Assembly: GCA_016124805.1 (NCBI GenBank)
Contig: WGND01000003.1
Span: forward strand, 62,001-126,000
From: Hyphomicrobiales bacterium
GTDB lineage: Bacteria; Pseudomonadota; Alphaproteobacteria; Parvibaculales; Parvibaculaceae
Direction of reading: 5' to 3'
DNA length: 64,000 nucleotides
Shown here: piece by piece, positions 61,311-64,000 of the stretch
Layout: each line of letters opens with the position of its first letter
Numbering within the stretch: position 1 is the stretch's first letter
Translations under genes and position numbers: made by a program
The notes under the pieces: model-generated
Seen by the model: the letters and a program-made list of their open reading frames with translations, nothing else
Told to the model about the DNA's origin: nothing
Database searches by the model: none

Positions 61311-62183
61311 CTAGACGTCAAATCCCCAGGCTTTCACATCAATCCCGTATTCGTGATGGAGCTGCTTCATGTCATCCTTCAGGGCGTCATGGATCTGAGA
61401 CAAATTGGCAGGCGTCAAAGTATAGAGCGTGGCGGCTGCTTTCAGCAGGGCGACGCGACGGTCGTCTGGCATGGCGTTGACAAAACGGGTCAAGACGTCT
61501 GCAGGCGCTTTGCTTATTTCATTACCTGCCGCATTCAGCAAAGCCCGGATATAGGGCAGCAAATAGAGTTTGTCGCTTTCATGGCTTTGGCGCGGTTCAA
61601 GCGGCACATTGTCATCAATGTCCAGATGCTGCAGCACCTCTCTGAATGTTTCGTTTGGGTGCGCTTTGAGCTGTTCGGCTGCCAGGACCAGAATTTGGTC
61701 CTTGCTGAAATGGCGCCGGTAGAGTGCAAGCTGATAATAATACTGGCTGACTGTGAGCGCGTGCTCATCGACATGTTCGCTTAATGGCGTGATGGCCCAC
61801 CCCTTGACGATCGACATCTGATATTGACTGCGGATGCGGTCATAAGGGTTGCGAACGAGATAGATCAGACGGGCACCCGGATTGAAGGCGTGGATTTTTT
61901 CTGCCGCATCGGGAAATATTGGTGCCTTGGTGTAATGCGTGCTTGCATCAATGGCGATGCGATGTCTGCCGGGTGCCCATTCGGTCCAGCGATCCAGATA
62001 GGTGTCAATCTCGCCGGGTGCGATTTCCTCGCAGCTAAAAATGCCCGGCTCCTTGTCGGCGCAGGGGCAGACATCGGGGTGGAGAACGAGGCTGTTGTAA
62101 AGCGCTGTGGTGCCGGCTTTCATGGCGCCGATGATGAAGTGCACATTATGGGGGGCGGGTCTTGATGTGTCGGGATGCGTCAT
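61311..62183 (-). CDS. Sulfotransferase domain protein, third in the window
   Basis: 290 residues. PAPS 5' loop FIIGAMKAGTTALYNSL and 3' site LIYLVRNPYDRIRSQY, the Sulfotransfer_1 pattern of heparan/N-deacetylase-sulfotransferase-like enzymes; EPGIFSCEE precedes a segment common in this group. It probably sulfates the polysaccharide or a lipid. Divergent from manC and on the galU strand, with a separate spacer of its own, so it may be transcribed alone or with galU. Confidence 0.9.
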   Translation of the reverse strand: MTHPDTSRPAPHNVHFIIGAMKAGTTALYNSLVLHPDVCPCADKEPGIFSCEEIAPGEIDTYLDRWTEWAPGRHRIAIDASTHYTKAPIFPDAAEKIHAFNPGARLIYLVRNPYDRIRSQYQMSIVKGWAITPLSEHVDEHALTVSQYYYQLALYRRHFSKDQILVLAAEQLKAHPNETFREVLQHLDIDDNVPLEPRQSHESDKLYLLPYIRALLNAAGNEISKAPADVLTRFVNAMPDDRRVALLKAAATLYTLTPANLSQIHDALKDDMKQLHHEYGIDVKAWGFDV

Positions 62184-62492
62184 CTTTTCCGGAAACCTTG
62201 GGGCTTTTGTTATTTTGCAGGCAAACTACCTGTTTGGATCGCCCTGAGGCTTGGTAGGGGCATGATTGGTCAATGTTTTGGCCATTGTTTCAAGGGCGAA
62301 TTCGAGGCGGCTTTCCTGAAAATCAGGTGGGGTCTACCCGATTCCCCTCTTTTTTGCCTCGTAACCATGATTTGGGCCGACATGTCTTGTATCATGCTGG
62401 AAAAAGGGCAGGGGTGCCAAGATGGCGGGTTCTCTCCCTTCTCAATTTACGGCATATCTTGCGCAGAGTAATGAGCGCTGGGGACCTATCTG
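62184..62492. other. Divergent spacer between sulfotransferase and manC genes
   Basis: About 309 bases without a supported gene. Small reading frames here lack binding sites and family features. No clear sigma-54 pair with a 10-base GG-GC spacing was found. It presumably holds the promoters of the two divergent genes. Confidence 0.6.
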
Positions 62493-63926
62493 ATGATCTA
62501 TCCTGTTATCCTTTCAGGCGGTGTGGGATCGCGGCTCTGGCCGACATCCCGCTCCGTCTACCCCAAGCAGCTGCTGCCGATCGTGTCGGACCGGGCCATG
62601 CTGATCGAGACGGCCGAACGTGTTTCCGATGCTGACCGCTTTGCGCGGCCCCTGATCATTTCCAATGACGAACATCGCTTTATCATTGCCCAGTTGATGT
62701 CAGAGGCCGGTCTTACCTCACTGGCGCATATGCTCGAACCAATGGGACGCAATACGGCGCCCGCAGCGGCTGCGGCGGCTGCCTTCATTCAGGCGCAGGA
62801 TGCCAAAGGCATTCTGCTTATTCTGCCCGCGGACCATCACATTACGAATATGGCCGCCTTTGACCGCGCCGTGGCTCAAGGCGCGCAGCTGGCCGCGCAG
62901 GGGCGGCTTGTAACATTCGGCATCCGGCCCAGCGCGCCTGAGACAGGCTATGGCTATATCGAACGCGGGCCGGCGCTTGATGCGGATGGCGCCTATGAGG
63001 TCGCGCGTTTTGTCGAGAAGCCGGATGCCGCTACTGCCGCCACCTATCTGGCCCATGGCGGCTATGACTGGAATGCGGGCATCTTCATGTTTCGTGTTGA
63101 CATGATTCTGGATGAGATGCGCCAGCATTGCCCCGAGATTGTGGCGCGGGCGACCGAGGCCGTTGTCAAGGCGCATCGCGATCTTGATTTCGTCCGCCTG
63201 CAGAAGGAGGCTTTTTCCGCGTCGCCCTCCGACTCGATTGACTATGCCGTGATGGAGCATACCGACAAGGCCGCCGTTATTCCCGTCGATATGGGATGGA
63301 GCGATATCGGTTCCTGGTCGGCGCTTTGGGATATTGGTGAGAAAGACGCCAATGCCAATGTCATTGTCGGCGACGTGATGACGGAATCGACGACGGACTG
63401 TTTTATCCGTGCCGAGAACGGACTGGTCGCCACGCTGGGGTTGAAAGATCTCGTGATTGTGCAGACCGATGATGTGACGCTGGTGGCTGATCGCAACCGG
63501 GTTCAGGATGTGAAGCTGCTGGTGGAGCGGGTGGCCGCCGCCGGACGCGATGAACACAAGCTGCATGCCCGTGTTTACCGCCCCTGGGGATATTTCGAGA
63601 GTCTGGATGCGGGCCCCCGTCATCAGGTCAAGCATCTGATGGTGCATCCAGGCGCGCAGCTTTCCCTGCAGCTTCATCACAAGCGTGCCGAGCATTGGGT
63701 GGTTGTGAAGGGGCAGGCGCGGGTGACGATTGGCGAGCAGGTCACGCTGCTGGGCGAAAATGCCTCGACCTATATTCCCATTGGTACGAAGCATCGGTTA
63801 GAAAATCCGGGCCCTGAGCCGCTCAGCATCATTGAGGTGCAGTCAGGTGATTATCTCGGTGAGGATGATATTGTCCGTTTCGACGATATCTATGGACGTG
63901 ATGTCAAAAATCCGGCGGCTGAATAA
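62493..63926 (+). CDS. manC: Mannose-1-phosphate guanylyltransferase / mannose-6-phosphate isomerase
   Basis: 477 residues, type II bifunctional enzyme. N-terminal guanylyltransferase: YPVILSGGVGSRLWPTSRSVYPKQLLPIV with the GTP loop, FVEKPDAATAATYLAHGGYDWNAGIFMF. C-terminal cupin isomerase (about 350-477): RPWGYFESLDAG, HPGAQLSLQLHHKRAEHWVVVKG. It supplies GDP-mannose to the two GMDs and perhaps to the Och1/Anp1-like domains at 13146-16640. Another reading frame starts within its last 26 bases. Confidence 0.95.
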   Translation: MIYPVILSGGVGSRLWPTSRSVYPKQLLPIVSDRAMLIETAERVSDADRFARPLIISNDEHRFIIAQLMSEAGLTSLAHMLEPMGRNTAPAAAAAAAFIQAQDAKGILLILPADHHITNMAAFDRAVAQGAQLAAQGRLVTFGIRPSAPETGYGYIERGPALDADGAYEVARFVEKPDAATAATYLAHGGYDWNAGIFMFRVDMILDEMRQHCPEIVARATEAVVKAHRDLDFVRLQKEAFSASPSDSIDYAVMEHTDKAAVIPVDMGWSDIGSWSALWDIGEKDANANVIVGDVMTESTTDCFIRAENGLVATLGLKDLVIVQTDDVTLVADRNRVQDVKLLVERVAAAGRDEHKLHARVYRPWGYFESLDAGPRHQVKHLMVHPGAQLSLQLHHKRAEHWVVVKGQARVTIGEQVTLLGENASTYIPIGTKHRLENPGPEPLSIIEVQSGDYLGEDDIVRFDDIYGRDVKNPAAE

Positions 63927-64000
63927 CGAGGCTACCTATTTCCGCCTGCCCGATGGCTTGGTGCCGCCTTCCGGTTTTTCACCCGACGGGTTTTTCGAGT
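63901..64000 (+). CDS. Start of an unidentified gene, cut by the window end
   Basis: An open frame begins at ATG 63901 (or in-frame ATG 63892) overlapping the manC stop by 26 bases and stays open to the window end: SKIRRLNNEATYFRLPDG and onward. About 33 residues are visible, too few to place in a family. Overlap with manC suggests coupling, but the start is uncertain. Confidence 0.4.
   Translation, partial: MSKIRRLNNEATYFRLPDGLVPPSGFSPDGFFE

Noticed and set aside
62718-63794. Minus-strand frame of 358 codons opposite manC
   Set aside because: Shadow of manC; no start signal or family features.

Overview
The window comes from the chromosome of a Gram-negative bacterium, most likely an alphaproteobacterium. 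The evidence is a CtaG/Cox11-type cytochrome oxidase assembly factor, LPS heptose and Kdo genes, an EgtB/EgtD ergothioneine pair, GC-rich codon choice with frequent GTG/TTG starts, and large envelope polysaccharide loci. No rRNA, tRNA, CRISPR array, transposase or phage gene was seen. I cannot name the genus.

Left end (1-7710): the tail of ctaG, then a guanidine-assimilation operon. A near-perfect sigma-54 promoter (503-517) leads into a guanidine-I (ykkC) riboswitch (about 533-640). Then come two DUF1989 proteins (carboxyguanidine deiminase subunits), a biotin-dependent urea/guanidine carboxylase and allophanate hydrolase, all tightly packed. Together they would turn guanidine into ammonia and CO2.

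7714-22325: LPS core precursor genes (gmhB, hldE, kdsD), a GT25-type glycosyltransferase divergent from a 1164-residue protein that strings together four glycosyltransferase domains, an MscS channel, egtB-egtD, an SDR dehydrogenase and a PPP-type phosphatase.

22345-53424: a long Wzx/Wzy-type exopolysaccharide or capsule locus. It holds the export machinery (Wza-like, outer-membrane barrel, Wzc-like BY-kinase, a small secreted Ala-rich protein, a TPR-like protein, an O-antigen ligase/polymerase-like protein). Next is an A+T-rich stretch (about 29950-33400) with a truncated cytidylyltransferase remnant, a Wzx flippase and two methyltransferases. A translationally coupled set follows: glycosyltransferase, Wzy-like polymerase and two sulfotransferases. 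A minus-strand operon carries ugd, a UDP-xylose synthase, three glycosyltransferases and an acyltransferase. Then come a UDP-glucuronate 4-epimerase, two GMD paralogues around a CaiB/BaiF CoA-transferase and a 26-bp tandem repeat, and the initiating sugar-phosphate transferase. Sigma-54-like sites precede the first and last genes. Sugars implied are UDP-GlcA, UDP-Xyl, UDP-GalA and GDP-6-deoxyhexoses, with sulfate and probably acyl decoration.

53457-64000: a Crp/Fnr regulator divergent from a fatty acid hydroxylase/sterol desaturase, then two unusual items. One protein fuses a PhnZ-like HD mixed-valence di-iron oxygenase to a PhyH/PhnY-like 2-oxoglutarate dioxygenase (a possible one-chain phosphonate-cleaving enzyme). 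In a galU operon there are two tandem cyanophycin-synthetase-like ATP-grasp proteins with a shortened, P-loop-less Mur region. A third sulfotransferase and manC (GDP-mannose supply for the GMDs) close the window.

Best candidates for undescribed biology: the PhnZ-PhnY fusion, the galU-linked pair of CphA2-like ligases inside a polysaccharide region, and the four-domain glycosyltransferase.
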